Below are positions 26,193 through 37,900 of a stretch of DNA of 64,000 bases, piece after piece. The translations under genes were made by a program, and so were the position numbers. A model generated the notes under the pieces. That model saw only the letters and a list, made by a program, of their open reading frames with translations. It ran no database searches and had not been told where the DNA came from. Location: assembly GCA_039830025.1 (NCBI GenBank), contig CP140040.1, positions 1 to 64,000 of the forward strand. The letters run 5' to 3'. Numbering within the stretch: position 1 is the stretch's first letter; every line of letters begins with the position of its first letter. The stretch is from Buchnera aphidicola (Kaburagia rhusicola ensigallis). GTDB lineage: Bacteria; Pseudomonadota; Gammaproteobacteria; Enterobacterales; Enterobacteriaceae.

Positions 26193-27545
26193 TTAAGGTT
26201 TTATTTTTTTTTGTATCTCTTCCTTTTTGTTATATACTAAACTGGGTTGTTTGACATCTTTTATAACTGTAGTACCAGCTGCAATAATGGTATTTTTTGC
26301 AATAGTAATAGGTGCAATTAATTGACAGTTTGATCCAATAAAAACGTTGTTTCCTATAATAGTGTTTAATTTGTCCTTTCCATTATAATTGCAAAAAATA
26401 GTTCCTGCTCCTATGTTAACTTTCCTTCCAATTTTAGAATTTCCTACATAGCTTAAGTGTTTTATTTTAGATTTATAACCTATTTTCGATTCTTTAATTT
26501 CAACAAAATTTCCTATTTGAACGTTATCATTAAGCACTGTTCTGTTTCTCAAATGAGAAAAGGGACCAATAATACAATTATTCGAAACGGTTACTTCTTC
26601 AATTATTGTATATGCTTTAATACAACAATGATTTCCAATAATACTATTTTTTATAACACAACCTGGTCCAATTTTTACTGAATTACCTAATATAACGTTT
26701 CCTTTTAAGATAACTCCATTATCGATTTCTACGTTTTTTCCGCATTTTAATGTACCTCGAATATTAAAATTTGATGGATTGTAAATTGTAACACCAGATA
26801 ATAATAAATTATTAATTTTTTTTTGTTGATACCATTTTTCTGCTATTGATAATTGGAGTTTATTGTTTATGCCTATTATTTCATGTTTATTTTTAGGATT
26901 TATACTATTTATAGTACTTTTTTGTCGATATGCTAAGTAAATTATATCGGTTATGTAATACTCTTTTTTTATATTTTTGTTATTTATTTGTTTTATCCAA
27001 ATTTTTAAGTGGTTTCCAGTAGTGATAAAAACACCAGAATTAATTTCGCGGATTTTTAATTGTTCTTGAGTAGCATCTGCGTGTTCTATTATTTTAATTA
27101 TTTTTCCTTTTTTTCTAATAATTCTTCCATAATTTTCTGGATTTTTTAATTTAGCAGTTAATAGACTAATAGACGATTTTTCTTTGGAATGTATTAATTT
27201 TATTATAGATTTTTTAGATATTAATGGCATATCTCCATATAAAATAAGATAATTTTCGTGATCCTTTAAGATATGGATCATTTGATATATAGCATTTCCA
27301 GTACCTAACGTTTGTTTTTGTTTTATCCAGGTTAAGCAAGAATCAGTAATAGTAGATTTAAAATGTTTATATTGATGATTATATATTAAATAAATTTTTT
27401 TTGGAGTAATAGATTTTGCTAAGTCTATTACATGTTGCAAAATAGGTTTTTCTCCTAATTGATGAAGTAATTTGGGATAGTCAGAATGCATTCTTGTGCC
27501 TTTTCCAGCAGCAAGAATAATTACGATTAAGTTTTTATTTGACAT
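26193..27545 (-). CDS. glmU: bifunctional UDP-GlcNAc pyrophosphorylase / glucosamine-1-phosphate acetyltransferase
   Basis: GlmU acetylates GlcN-1-P and couples it to UTP, giving UDP-GlcNAc. The product has 450 residues (E. coli 456). The N-terminal uridyltransferase shows LAAGKGTRMHSDYPKLLH at residues 11-28 and LYGDMPLI near residue 103. The C-terminal half is a left-handed beta-helix of hexapeptide repeats with the active-site histidine in HLSYVGNSKIG. Together with glmS and murB it marks a retained peptidoglycan pathway. Confidence 0.97.
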   Translation of the reverse strand: MSNKNLIVIILAAGKGTRMHSDYPKLLHQLGEKPILQHVIDLAKSITPKKIYLIYNHQYKHFKSTITDSCLTWIKQKQTLGTGNAIYQMIHILKDHENYLILYGDMPLISKKSIIKLIHSKEKSSISLLTAKLKNPENYGRIIRKKGKIIKIIEHADATQEQLKIREINSGVFITTGNHLKIWIKQINNKNIKKEYYITDIIYLAYRQKSTINSINPKNKHEIIGINNKLQLSIAEKWYQQKKINNLLLSGVTIYNPSNFNIRGTLKCGKNVEIDNGVILKGNVILGNSVKIGPGCVIKNSIIGNHCCIKAYTIIEEVTVSNNCIIGPFSHLRNRTVLNDNVQIGNFVEIKESKIGYKSKIKHLSYVGNSKIGRKVNIGAGTIFCNYNGKDKLNTIIGNNVFIGSNCQLIAPITIAKNTIIAAGTTVIKDVKQPSLVYNKKEEIQKKIKP

Positions 27546-27733
27546 ATATATTTATTCCTAATATTATTTTGCTTTTTTTATATAGATTATTATGAATTTT
27601 TATTAAATATATGATAGTGGTTTTTAAATAAGTATCAAACATCTTTAATATTATTTATAGTGAATTGTGTATAATTAGTTATTTCGATTATCAGGTATAG
27701 TTATACTAGTAATTAGTATACATTAAGGACACT

Positions 27734-28540
27734 ATGTATTATCATATTATTTCATCTGATTTAGATGGAACTTTATTGTCACCAAAATATCATATAACTG
27801 AATATACGAAAAATATTATTAAAACGCTAGTCAAAAAAGGAATTCATTTTGTAATAGCAACAGGTAGACATTATATTGAAGCAAAAAAAATTAGAAGTAC
27901 CCTAGACGTATTATCTTTTCTTATTACTTCTAATGGAGCTAGAATTTATGATCCCTATAATCAATTAATATATAGTTGTGATCTTGATAAAAATATTGTA
28001 TTAAAGTTGATCACAATGTTGTCATCAGAACAGGATATATTAATTCAACTGTATTCTCATGATTCTTGGTATATCAATCGTAACGTTTTTAATAGAATAG
28101 AGTTATATTTATCATTTGGTTTTAACTATAAATTATTTGATATTAAGTGTTTACAATATCAAGACATTAGCAAAATTTTTTTTATTAGTACAAATATTCA
28201 TAAATTATTATCTTTAAAAAAATATATTGTACGTCAATTTGAAAATATGGTGAATGTTTGTTTTTCTTGTTCTAATTGTTTAGAAGTCATGTCTTGTATG
28301 GTTTCTAAAGGAAATGCTTTAAAATTAGTATCTGATTTACTAGGATCTTCGTTAAAAAATTGTTTATCTTTCGGTGATGGAATGAACGATAAAGAAATGT
28401 TGCAAATGTCTGGAAAAGGTTGCATTATGAAAAATGGAACTGCAGTTTTAAAACATTCTCTTCCTAATGCCGAAATAATTGGTAGTAACTCAGAAGATGG
28501 AGTAGCGCGTTATTTAAACAAGTTTTTTTTACATTATTAA
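27734..28540 (+). CDS. yigL: HAD-family sugar/PLP phosphatase YigL
   Basis: This is a Cof-type HAD phosphatase of 268 residues (E. coli YigL 266). Motif I is SDLDGTLLSP at about residues 8-17, motif II is in LITSNGARIYD, and motifs III/IV are VSKGNALKLV and FGDGMNDKEML. The alignment to YigL runs along the whole length, and in E. coli yigL is close to metE, which follows here. E. coli YigL acts on pyridoxal phosphate and sugar phosphates; the physiological substrate in this organism is not known. Confidence 0.92.
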   Translation: MYYHIISSDLDGTLLSPKYHITEYTKNIIKTLVKKGIHFVIATGRHYIEAKKIRSTLDVLSFLITSNGARIYDPYNQLIYSCDLDKNIVLKLITMLSSEQDILIQLYSHDSWYINRNVFNRIELYLSFGFNYKLFDIKCLQYQDISKIFFISTNIHKLLSLKKYIVRQFENMVNVCFSCSNCLEVMSCMVSKGNALKLVSDLLGSSLKNCLSFGDGMNDKEMLQMSGKGCIMKNGTAVLKHSLPNAEIIGSNSEDGVARYLNKFFLHY

Positions 28541-28817
28541 TTTTAATTATAGGATTTATATATTTATATTTTATATTTATAAGAAGTGATTTTTTATGCA
28601 ATTTTTTTAAATATCTTTATTTTTACACATTAGTTTTTGTTATATACATAATTATATTTTAAATGTGAATATTTTAGTTCCATTAATTATTTAAAAAATT
28701 TTAAATATATAAAGACATTTTTAATCAAAATGTAATTATTATTTAGGTTTTCATTTAAATTTAGAAGAACAATTGCCAGGATTACATTTTGTATCGTTAA
28801 TGCATGAGGCTTGCAAT

Positions 28818-31088
28818 ATGAAGGTTATTAATCATATTCTAGGTTTTCCTAGAATTGGTGTTAAGCGTGAATTGAAAGTTGCGCAAGAAAATTATTGGTC
28901 TGGTAAAATTTCTGAAGATGAATTATTTTCTGTTGGGAAGATGTTACGGAAACGTCATTGGGAGCAACAACAACAAAAAGGCATAGATTTTATTTCTGTA
29001 GGTGATTTTGCTTGGTATGATCATGTTTTAGGAATGACAATGTTATTGGGGAATATTCCTAAAAGGCATGCAAACAAAGATGATACAATCACTTTAGATA
29101 CTTTGTTTCGTATAGCTCGTGGATGTTCTGTTAATAAAGAATCTATTCCTGCATCAGATATGACGAAATGGTTTGACACTAATTATCATTATATTGTTCC
29201 TGAATTTACCGTTAATTCGCATTTTAATTTTTCTTGGATGCAATTATTAGAAGAAGTAGATGAAGCATTGTTATTATATAATAATGTTAAACCTATTATT
29301 TTAGGTCCATTAACATATTTGTGGTTAGGAAAGGTTAGAGGAACCTATTTTGATCGGTTAAATTTATTGCACAAAATTATTCCGATATATCAATATTTGT
29401 TATTGCAACTTAAAAATAGAAATATTGAATGGGTTCAAATTGATGAGCCTATTTTAACATTAGAATTGCCTGAAAAATGGAAAAAATCTTTTTATTCTGT
29501 TTATGAAAGTTTATTAGGGCATAGCAAGTTATTGTTAACAACTTATTTTGGAAGTATTAATCATAATTTAGATATCATATGCAAGTTACCTATACAAGGA
29601 TTACATGTAGATTTAGTTTCTGGAAAATGTAATTTGTCTTTATTAAATTCTCAAATTCCTGAAGATTGGTTGATATCATTAGGTGTAATAAATGGAAGAA
29701 ACATTTGGCGCTCAGATTTAGTTCAGTGGTTTAAACAATTAAAATCATTTTTAATGTTTAGAAAAAAAATATGGATTGCTTCTTCTTGTTCATTATTACA
29801 TTCTCCTATAGATCTCGAATATGAAAAATCTTTGAATATAGAAGTTAAGAGTTGGTTTTCTTTTGCTTTACAAAAATGTCAAGAACTATCTTTTTTAAGA
29901 GATGCGTTAAATAATAATATTACAGATATGATAGATATTTGGTGTCAACCAATCTATTCTCGTTGTAATTCAAATTTAGTTAATGATGCATTAGTACAAA
30001 ATAGAATTAATACAATTTCTTCAAGTGATAGTAAAAGACAAAATATATATTCAATTAGATCAATACAACAAAAGAAAAAATTAAATTTACCTATTCTTCC
30101 AATTACTACTATAGGTTCTTTTCCACAAACGAAAGAGATAAGAAAACTACGATTTAATTTTAAACAAGGAAATATTAGTTGTGAACAGTATCAAAGTACA
30201 CTTTATAAACATATAGCATCAGTTATTAGTTTGCAAGAAGAATTAGATATTGATGTATTAGTTCATGGTGAATTTGAACGTAATGACATGGTAGAATATT
30301 TTGGCGAAAATTTAAATGGTTTTGCATTTACTGAAAATGGTTGGGTTCAAAGTTATGGATCAAGATGCGTTAAACCACCTATTATTATTGGTGATGTTAG
30401 TCGTCCAAAATCTATTACTAAAAAATGGATTACATATGCTCAATCTTTGACTAATAAGCCAGTAAAAGGTATGTTAACTGGTCCTATCACTATTTTGTGT
30501 TGGTCTTTTTTAAGAGAAGATTTACCTAAAGAAAATATAGCAAAACAAATAGCATTATCTTTACGTGATGAAGTATTAGAATTAGAAAGTTCAGGAATAA
30601 GTATTATTCAAATTGATGAACCTGCGTTAAGGGAAGGGTTACCATTACGTCGTAGCTTATGGGATCGATATTTGTCTTGGTCTATTGAGGTATTTCGATT
30701 AACTTATTCTGGTGTTCGAGATGATACGCAAATTCATACTCATATGTGCTATTGCGAATTTAATGATATCATGAATGCAATTGTTTTGTTAGATGTAGAT
30801 GTTATTACTATTGAAACATCACGATCTGATATGGAACTATTAGAGTTTTTTAAAAATTTTAAATATCCAAATGAAATTGGTCCAGGTATATATGATGTTC
30901 ATTCGCCTAGTATACCAAATATAAAATGGATGACTACATTATTAAAAAAAGCTATAAATTATGTTCCAATACAAAGGTTATGGGTGAATCCTGATTGTGG
31001 ATTAAAAACAAGAGATTGGAAAACTACGAAGTTATCATTAAAAAATATGGTTAAAGCAGCAAAAATTATTAGACAAGATTATAATTAG
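28818..31088 (+). CDS. metE: cobalamin-independent methionine synthase MetE
   Basis: MetE transfers a methyl group from methyltetrahydropteroyl-triglutamate to homocysteine, giving methionine. The frame is open from a TTG at 28773, but the ATG at 28818 ([14 protein letters not shown]) matches the family start and has GAGG upstream, giving 756 residues (E. coli 753). The zinc ligands are visible in the C-terminal barrel: [10 protein letters not shown] (His and Cys) and [11 protein letters not shown] (Cys). metF, which makes the methyl donor, is at 50057. The last 50 nt of the gene form part of a 70-bp perfect inverted repeat. Confidence 0.98.
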   Translation: MKVINHILGFPRIGVKRELKVAQENYWSGKISEDELFSVGKMLRKRHWEQQQQKGIDFISVGDFAWYDHVLGMTMLLGNIPKRHANKDDTITLDTLFRIARGCSVNKESIPASDMTKWFDTNYHYIVPEFTVNSHFNFSWMQLLEEVDEALLLYNNVKPIILGPLTYLWLGKVRGTYFDRLNLLHKIIPIYQYLLLQLKNRNIEWVQIDEPILTLELPEKWKKSFYSVYESLLGHSKLLLTTYFGSINHNLDIICKLPIQGLHVDLVSGKCNLSLLNSQIPEDWLISLGVINGRNIWRSDLVQWFKQLKSFLMFRKKIWIASSCSLLHSPIDLEYEKSLNIEVKSWFSFALQKCQELSFLRDALNNNITDMIDIWCQPIYSRCNSNLVNDALVQNRINTISSSDSKRQNIYSIRSIQQKKKLNLPILPITTIGSFPQTKEIRKLRFNFKQGNISCEQYQSTLYKHIASVISLQEELDIDVLVHGEFERNDMVEYFGENLNGFAFTENGWVQSYGSRCVKPPIIIGDVSRPKSITKKWITYAQSLTNKPVKGMLTGPITILCWSFLREDLPKENIAKQIALSLRDEVLELESSGISIIQIDEPALREGLPLRRSLWDRYLSWSIEVFRLTYSGVRDDTQIHTHMCYCEFNDIMNAIVLLDVDVITIETSRSDMELLEFFKNFKYPNEIGPGIYDVHSPSIPNIKWMTTLLKKAINYVPIQRLWVNPDCGLKTRDWKTTKLSLKNMVKAAKIIRQDYN

Positions 31089-31197
31089 TAATATAATTAA
31101 AAAAACGATAGTATTTTAATTAATGCGTCGTTTTTTTAATTATATTACTAATTATAATCTTGTCTAATAATTTTTGCTGCTTTAACCATATTTTTTA
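31039..31197. repeat. perfect 70-bp inverted repeat spanning the metE 3' end
   Basis: Positions 31039-31108 and 31128-31197 are exact reverse complements over 70 bp, separated by 19 nt (31109-31127). The left arm contains the last 50 nt of metE including the TAG stop (31086-31088). The right arm is thus an inverted copy of the gene end. The inner part of the stem (seven A's then CGA, matched by TCG and seven T's) looks like an ordinary intrinsic terminator. I infer that the larger palindrome grew from that hairpin. The transcript could form a 70-bp double-stranded RNA. Confidence 0.95.
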
Positions 31198-31688
31198 TAA
31201 AAATAAAGTAACAAATTTTGTAATTATTTTACAGTAATCATTAGTTAAACATTATATTTTAATAGTTAGCATTACGATACATTATTTTGGAATTTAGTAA
31301 TTTAGATATACATTTCTAAACGTTATGTACAAGTGCACTGTTAAAATATTCAATATTATATTTATAAATTAGAACATTTAATATGTATATTTTAATAAAA
31401 TAGAGTATTATTAAAACTTTTTATTTTTTAGTTTTTATGTTATAGAAACATAAAATTATTTATTTTCAATATAAATAATTATTTTGTTCTATAATTGTTT
31501 ATTACTATTTAGTAATAAAATTAAATAACAATAATTAATTTTACAAATTACATGGAATAAGAATTATTTTGAAACTAAATGCTATTAGTTTTTATAATTT
31601 TAATACAAATAATTTATATTTTTATACTTAAAATTTTGTAATTTATCAGATATGATGTTTTATCATGGATATAAATAAATATTAAAAT
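31198..31688. other. AT-rich gap between convergent metE and yicC
   Basis: About 490 bp with no recognisable gene, promoter or further inverted repeat. Stops occur in every frame at short intervals. Confidence 0.6.
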
Positions 31689-32552
31689 TTATTCGATATT
31701 TTGACTTTGTTCTCTAATTTGTTCAATGAGTACTTTAATTTCTATAACAGACGAATGAATATCAAAACTTGAAGATTTTGAAGATAGCGTATTAATTTCC
31801 CTGTTAAGTTCTTGCATGATAAAATCTAATTTACGCCCAATAGGTTCGTTATTTTCTAGTATAGAGATAGTTTTTAAAACGTGTATATCAATTCTATCTA
31901 ATTCTTCTGAAATATCAGTTTTTTGTATTATAAAAAATAACTCTTGATTTAATCTATTTGGATCAATATCTATTTTTAGTTCTTCTATCTTTTCTAAGAT
32001 TCTTTTTCTTTGCCATTTTACAATTTGAGTTATATTGTTTCTTATGTTGCTTACGTTATTTTTTATGAAAAATAATTTTTCTTCTATTAATTTTTTTAAA
32101 TTAATACCTTCGTTTTTTCTAAATTTTAACAATTGTTTTATAGTTGCCTGAAATAATTCTAATAATTCAAAAGAAATTTTATTTACGTTATCGTTTTTTA
32201 AATTTATTACTCCCGGCCAATTTAATAAGTCAATTATATTAATTATTCCATCTGGTATATTTAATTTAATATATTTAATATATTTTACCAATTGCTTGAT
32301 TAAATCTGTATTAATGGATCGATAGGGTATAATATATTTATTAGATTCAAATTGTAAACTGCATTCTATTTTACCTCGACTTAAATTGGATCTGATACAT
32401 TGACGAATTAATGGTTCTAGTTCTCTAAATTCTTCTGATAGCCTAAGATTTATTTCTAAATAACGATGATTAAATGAACGAATTTCAAAAATAGCACTAC
32501 CCCATTTTTTGTTAATTTTTTCTTTTGCATATCCTGTCATGCTATAGATCAT
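31689..32552 (-). CDS. yicC: YicC family endoribonuclease
   Basis: The product has 287 residues, exactly the E. coli YicC length. The N-terminus MIYSMTGYAKEKINKKWGSA and the segment IRSFNHRYLEINLRL match the family, as does the C-terminal DUF1732 region (RKLDFIMQELNREINTLSSKS). In E. coli YicC is an RNA-binding endoribonuclease with a role in small-RNA turnover. In E. coli it lies near pyrE; here it is 93 bp downstream of purH on the same strand, so it was brought here by rearrangement or deletion. Confidence 0.93.
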   Translation of the reverse strand: MIYSMTGYAKEKINKKWGSAIFEIRSFNHRYLEINLRLSEEFRELEPLIRQCIRSNLSRGKIECSLQFESNKYIIPYRSINTDLIKQLVKYIKYIKLNIPDGIINIIDLLNWPGVINLKNDNVNKISFELLELFQATIKQLLKFRKNEGINLKKLIEEKLFFIKNNVSNIRNNITQIVKWQRKRILEKIEELKIDIDPNRLNQELFFIIQKTDISEELDRIDIHVLKTISILENNEPIGRKLDFIMQELNREINTLSSKSSSFDIHSSVIEIKVLIEQIREQSQNIE

Positions 32553-32645
32553 AATTTAACCTCATTAAATTTAATATTAATTAATAATTTAATATATATA
32601 TAAACATATCTAAAGTAATAATTTAAATTAAAAAATTTTTTTATC

Positions 32646-34214
32646 TTAATGTTTGAAATATCTTTTTTTCGTAAATATCATGGAAATATTGTTTTGATTA
32701 GCAGATGAAATTATTTCTTCATCTCTAATAGACCCTCCTGGTTGAATAATACAGGAAGTACCTTGTTTAGAAATAATGTCAATGCTGTCTGTAAATGGGA
32801 AAAAAGCATCAGATGCGAGAACAGAGTTTTTTAAATCTATGTTACGTTCACAAGCTTTTTTTATTGCAATTTTGATAGCATCAATACGACTAGTTTGTCC
32901 TGCTCCAATACTAATTGTTTTTAAGTTTCGAACGTAAACTATAGCATTAGATTTAAGATATTTAACAATTTTTAATGCAAACAAAGCATCGCGTTTTTCT
33001 TTTGAAGTTGGTAATTTTTTACTAACTACTTTCCAATCTTTTTGATCTATATTATTAAAACAATTGTTTTGTATTAAAAAAGCTTTGTTAATTGATTTTA
33101 TATTTAATTGATTAGAACTTAAATATTCGTTAGAATATTTTAATATTCTTATATTTTTCTTTTTAGAAAGTTCTTTTAGAGCTAAATTAGTAATATCTGG
33201 AATTACAATTAGTTCTACAAATTGCGTAGCTATGATAGTTTTTGCAGTTTTTTCATTTAATTGTGTATTAAAAGAAATTATACCTCCAAATGCTGAAGTA
33301 GGATCTGAATTATAAGCAGATAAATAAGCAGAAAGATCATTTTTTGAAATCGCTGCACCACAAGGACTCCCATGTTTGATTATGACGCAAGCTGGATCAT
33401 TAAATTCTTGTACGCAAGATATAGCTATATCAGCATCAGATACGTTATTGTAAGACAATGTTTTTCCTGTCATTTGAACCATATTATATTTGTGAAATAA
33501 ATTTACATATAGTCCTGCTTGTTGATGTGTATTTTCTCCATATGATAAATTTTGTTTTTTTTTAAAAATGTAATTTAAATATTTAGGTAAAGAATTGAAA
33601 GTAGAATGTTTTTTTTTGGTATGTAAGTGTGAAAAATATGTGACTATATTATAATCATAATTAAAAATATACTGTAACGCAGCATGGGCTAATTCTAAAC
33701 GCGTTTCATATGAAATTTGGTTATTGTTTTTTTCGATTTCTTTTACTATATTATTGTAATAATGGGGTTTAGTAACGATAGTAACATAATCATAATTTTT
33801 TGCGGCAGCACGAATTATAGTAGGTCCACCGATGTCAATAGATTCAATAATATTATTATGATTGGATTTTTTTTCATTGACTGTTTCAAAAAATGGATAA
33901 AAATTTATTATAACTAAATCTATTGGAATAATATTATATTTATTTATTATGTTTTTATCATGATCTGGACGTGCTAATATTCCAGCATATATTTTATGAT
34001 GAAGTGTTTTAACTCTTCCAGACATTATTTCAGGAAAATTAGTATATTTAGAAATATCTGTAACTTTTATTCCAGAAGCTTTTAATATTTTTTTTGTTCC
34101 AGATGTAGCAAATAAATTAATGTTGTTTTGAACAAGTTTTTGAGCAAATTCTGTTATTCCAGTTTTGTCAAAAACACTAATTAATGCGTTTCGTATTGTT
34201 GTATTTTTTTTCAT
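32646..34214 (-). CDS. purH: bifunctional AICAR transformylase / IMP cyclohydrolase
   Basis: PurH performs the last two steps of IMP synthesis. The product has 522 residues (E. coli 529). The N-terminal cyclohydrolase has ALISVFDKTGI and SGRVKTLHHKIYAGIL. The C-terminal transformylase has the catalytic Lys-His pair in VIIKHGSPCGAA, then DPTSAFGGIISFN and IQPGGSIRDEE. The neighbouring purD and hupA of E. coli are absent. Retention without the upstream purine genes fits recycling of AICAR released by histidine biosynthesis (inference). Confidence 0.97.
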   Translation of the reverse strand: MKKNTTIRNALISVFDKTGITEFAQKLVQNNINLFATSGTKKILKASGIKVTDISKYTNFPEIMSGRVKTLHHKIYAGILARPDHDKNIINKYNIIPIDLVIINFYPFFETVNEKKSNHNNIIESIDIGGPTIIRAAAKNYDYVTIVTKPHYYNNIVKEIEKNNNQISYETRLELAHAALQYIFNYDYNIVTYFSHLHTKKKHSTFNSLPKYLNYIFKKKQNLSYGENTHQQAGLYVNLFHKYNMVQMTGKTLSYNNVSDADIAISCVQEFNDPACVIIKHGSPCGAAISKNDLSAYLSAYNSDPTSAFGGIISFNTQLNEKTAKTIIATQFVELIVIPDITNLALKELSKKKNIRILKYSNEYLSSNQLNIKSINKAFLIQNNCFNNIDQKDWKVVSKKLPTSKEKRDALFALKIVKYLKSNAIVYVRNLKTISIGAGQTSRIDAIKIAIKKACERNIDLKNSVLASDAFFPFTDSIDIISKQGTSCIIQPGGSIRDEEIISSANQNNISMIFTKKRYFKH

Positions 34215-34925
34215 ATGTTAAAATTTTTTATCTATGTAGTTTATTATATATTAAAATACTTTTAGTTAAGTTAAAAATATATTAATATAAAAATTAATAT
34301 TATTTAATTCGTAGTTACAATATATATTGTTAATATATTATAAATTTTTTATATTTTTACTTTCATTATATAATTTTTATTGTATCTAAATAATGTTCAT
34401 TATATTATTAATTATAGTTATATTAAGCATATATAAGATAGGTTTTTATATTTCAAATATTGAGTGATAATCGTATAAACTTAATTTATATAATAATTTT
34501 TACTAACGAATTGAAATGTATTATGTACTTTAATTGATATTAATTCATTGTATTAAGTTTGTTTTAATTTGATAATGGTATTAAATGACGTTATAATACT
34601 AAGTAATTTAAAGTAATAAATTTTATACTATTAAATATTTTGATGTAAATGAACATATAATATTTTAATTTTTGTGATAATTAAGAGTGCAAAAGTAATA
34701 TTCTAAAATTCATTTATATATAAATATAAAATATTTTTTTAAACTGTTAATATAATTAACATTAAAAAATTAAAATTAGTTTTTTGTTTTTAATATTAAT
34801 ATATGTACTAAAAACAGTGTTTCACGATATGTTCTTCATGTACAACACTTCATTTTTTTTTCTAAAATAATGTATATAAAAATAAACATTTACATAAATA
34901 GCAAATGTTTATTTCTGGTTTTAAT
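34215..34925. other. 711-bp gap at the expected hupA position
   Basis: In E. coli and in the Buchnera order that I recall, hupA lies near purH. Here there is only AT-rich sequence with no HU-like open frame. The right end holds the rpoC terminator and the middle must contain the purH promoter, which I could not place. Confidence 0.5.
34880..34914 (-). terminator. intrinsic terminator after rpoC
   Basis: A perfect 12-bp stem (AAATAAACATTT with AAATGTTTATTT) and an 11-nt loop lie 12 bp after the rpoC stop on the minus strand. The stem is followed in the RNA by a U-rich stretch (TTATATACATTATTTT). It ends the secE-to-rpoC transcription unit. Confidence 0.7.
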
Positions 34926-37900
34926 TTACAAGGTAGAATTCAATAATTCAGATAAATTGGCAGATGCTTCTTCTGCACTAATAGAAGAAGATGATATGTT
35001 ATTAGAAGCTGTATTTTCTTTTCTACGACGATTTAAGCGTTTTTTATGGTAAGCATATCCTGTTCCTGCAGGAATTAATCGTCCTACAATAACGTTTTCT
35101 TTTAATCCTCTTAAATCATCTTGTTTTCCTGCTACTGCTGATTCAGTAAGTACTCTTGTAGTTTCTTGAAAAGAGGCTGCAGATATAAATGATTCTGTCG
35201 CAAGAGAAGCCTTAGTAATTCCTAACAAGTCTCTTGAGAATGTTGCTAATATTTTTCTTTTCTCGTTGAGTTTTTTATTAGATACTTTTACTCGGGAATA
35301 TTCAACTTGTTCTCCGTTCAAAAATTCTGAGTGTCCAGATTGAATAATAGTGGCTTTGCGTAACATTTGTCGTATTATTACTTCGATATGTTTATCATTG
35401 ATTTTGACTCCTTGAAGACGATATACTTCTTGCACTTCATTTACAATATATTTTGTTACGGCTTGAACACCTCTTAACCTCAAAATATCATGAGGAGATT
35501 CTGGCCCGTCAGATATAATGTCACCTTTTTCAACTCTTTCTCCTTCGAAAACGTTTAATTGTCTCCATTTTGGAATCATTTCTTCATAAGAATTATTGCC
35601 ATCGTATGGTGTAATAATTAATCGATTCTTCCCTTTAGTATCTTTTCCAAAGGAGATAAAACCGCTAATTTCAGCTAAAATAGCTAGTTCTTTTGGGCGA
35701 CGTGCTTCAAAAAGATCAGCTACTCTTGGTAAACCCCCCGTAATATCTTTTGTACCTCCTGATTCTTGAGGGATTCTAGCTAAAGTATCTCCTGATCTAA
35801 TTTTAATGTTATTATCAATTTGTACTATTGCTTTTCCTGGCAAAAAATATTGTGCTGGCATGTCAGTTCCAGTAATTAATACATCATTGTTATTAGAATC
35901 AATAACTTTTAATGATGGTCTTAAATCTTTTCCAATTGTTGTTCGCTCTGATGTATCTAAGATAACTATAGATGTTAAACCTGTTAATTCGTCAGTTTGC
36001 CGAGTAATGCTTTGCCCGTCAATCATATCGATGAATTTGACATATCCATTTACCTCAGAAATTACTGGAATGGTGTGAGGATCCCATTTTGCTACTATTT
36101 CTCCTGGTTTTACTTTTTCTTTATCTTGTTTGGCCAATATAGCTCCGTATGGAACTTTATAACTTTCTTTAGTTCTTCTAACTTCATCAATAACCTGTAA
36201 TTCGACGTTACGAGAAGTAATAATTATTTTTCCTTCTGAATTAATTACAGATTTAGCATTGTTTAGTTTTATATTTCCAAAATTTTTAACTTGTATGTTA
36301 GATTCTGTTGCAGCTCTAGAAGCAGCACCTCCAATATGAAAGGTACGCATTGTAAGTTGTGTACCTGGTTCTCCAATAGATTGTGCGGCAATAACTCCAA
36401 TTGCTTCACCTTTTTCAACTATTTTTCCCCTAGCTAAATCTCTTCCATAGCAATGAGCACATACACCAAAATTTGTTTCGCAATTAACAACTGATCTTAC
36501 TTTTACGCTGTCTATAGAATTTTTTTCTAAAATATCACACCATTTTTCGTTTAATAATGTATTTCTAGGTATTAGTATATTAGCAGAATAAGGTTTTAGT
36601 ATGTTGTTTACTGTTACACGACCTAACACTTTTTCTCTTAACGGTTCTTTAACATCCCCCCCTTCTATTATAGCAGTCATAATGATACCTTCGTGCGTAT
36701 TACAATCTTCTTCAGTAACTACTAAATCTTGGGCTACATCAACTAAACGACGAGTTAAATATCCTGAGTTAGCAGTTTTTAAAGCAGTATCAGCTAAGCC
36801 TTTGCGTGCACCGTGAGTGGAAATAAAATATTGTAATACATTAAGTCCTTCTCTGAAATTAGCTGTAATAGGTGTTTCAATAATAGATCCGTCTGGTTTA
36901 GCCATTAATCCTCTCATTCCGGCTAATTGCCGAATTTGAGCTGCAGATCCTCTAGCACCTGAATCTGCCATCATAAAAATATTATTGAAAGAAGTTTGTT
37001 TTATGATTTTTCCTTCTTTATTAGCTACTAATTCTGTGGACAAATTTTTCATCATAGCTTTTGCAACACGTTCGTTAGCAGTTGCCCAAATGTCAATAAC
37101 TTTGTTATATCTCTCACCTGCAGTAACTAATCCTGATTGGAATTGATCTTGTATTTCTGCTACTTCGATTTCTGCTTCTGTAATAATGTCAGCTTTTTTT
37201 TCTGGGATGACCATGTCATCAATTCCAACTGATGCACCTGATCGTGCAGCATACGCAAATCCTGTATACATAATTTGATCTGCAAAATATACAGTTGATT
37301 TTAATCCTAATATTCGATAACAAGTATTAAGCATAGTAGAAATCGATTTTTTTCCTAATGTTTGGTTTACTATAGAAAAAGGTAATCCTTTAGGTACAAT
37401 CATCCATAAAATTGCTCTTCCTACAGTAGTACTTATAATTTTTTTTTGTTTTAAAAGGTTTTTATTTTCTGCGAAACTATATTCTGAAATTCGAACTTTA
37501 ACTTTAGCATGAAGTTTAGCTAATCCCATACGATATATTCTTTCAGCTTCATTTGGACTATTTAATATCATACCTTCTCCTTTGGCATTTATCTTTTCTC
37601 GAGTCATGTAATATAGTCCTAATACAACATCTTGAGAAGGTACAATGATGGGTTCCCCATTAGCAGGCGATAAAATATTATTCGTAGACATCATTAAAGA
37701 TCGTGCTTCCAATTGAGCTTCTAATGTTAGTGGTACATGTACAGCCATTTGATCTCCATCAAAATCTGCATTATATGCTGCACATACTAGTGGATGCAAT
37801 TGTATAGCTTTACCTTCTACTAAAACTGGTTCAAAAGCTTGAATTCCTAATCGATGCAGAGTAGGTGCTCGATTAAGTAATACTGGATGTTCGCGAATAA

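Noticed and set aside
28640..28817. Possible MetR box upstream of metE (TGAA...TTC near 28665)
   Set aside because: The spacing and the second half do not fit TGAA-N5-TTCA, and metR is not in the window.
36601..36816. Open frames antisense to rpoC and rpoB
   Set aside because: Each lies entirely within a real, conserved gene on the other strand and shows no independent coding evidence.
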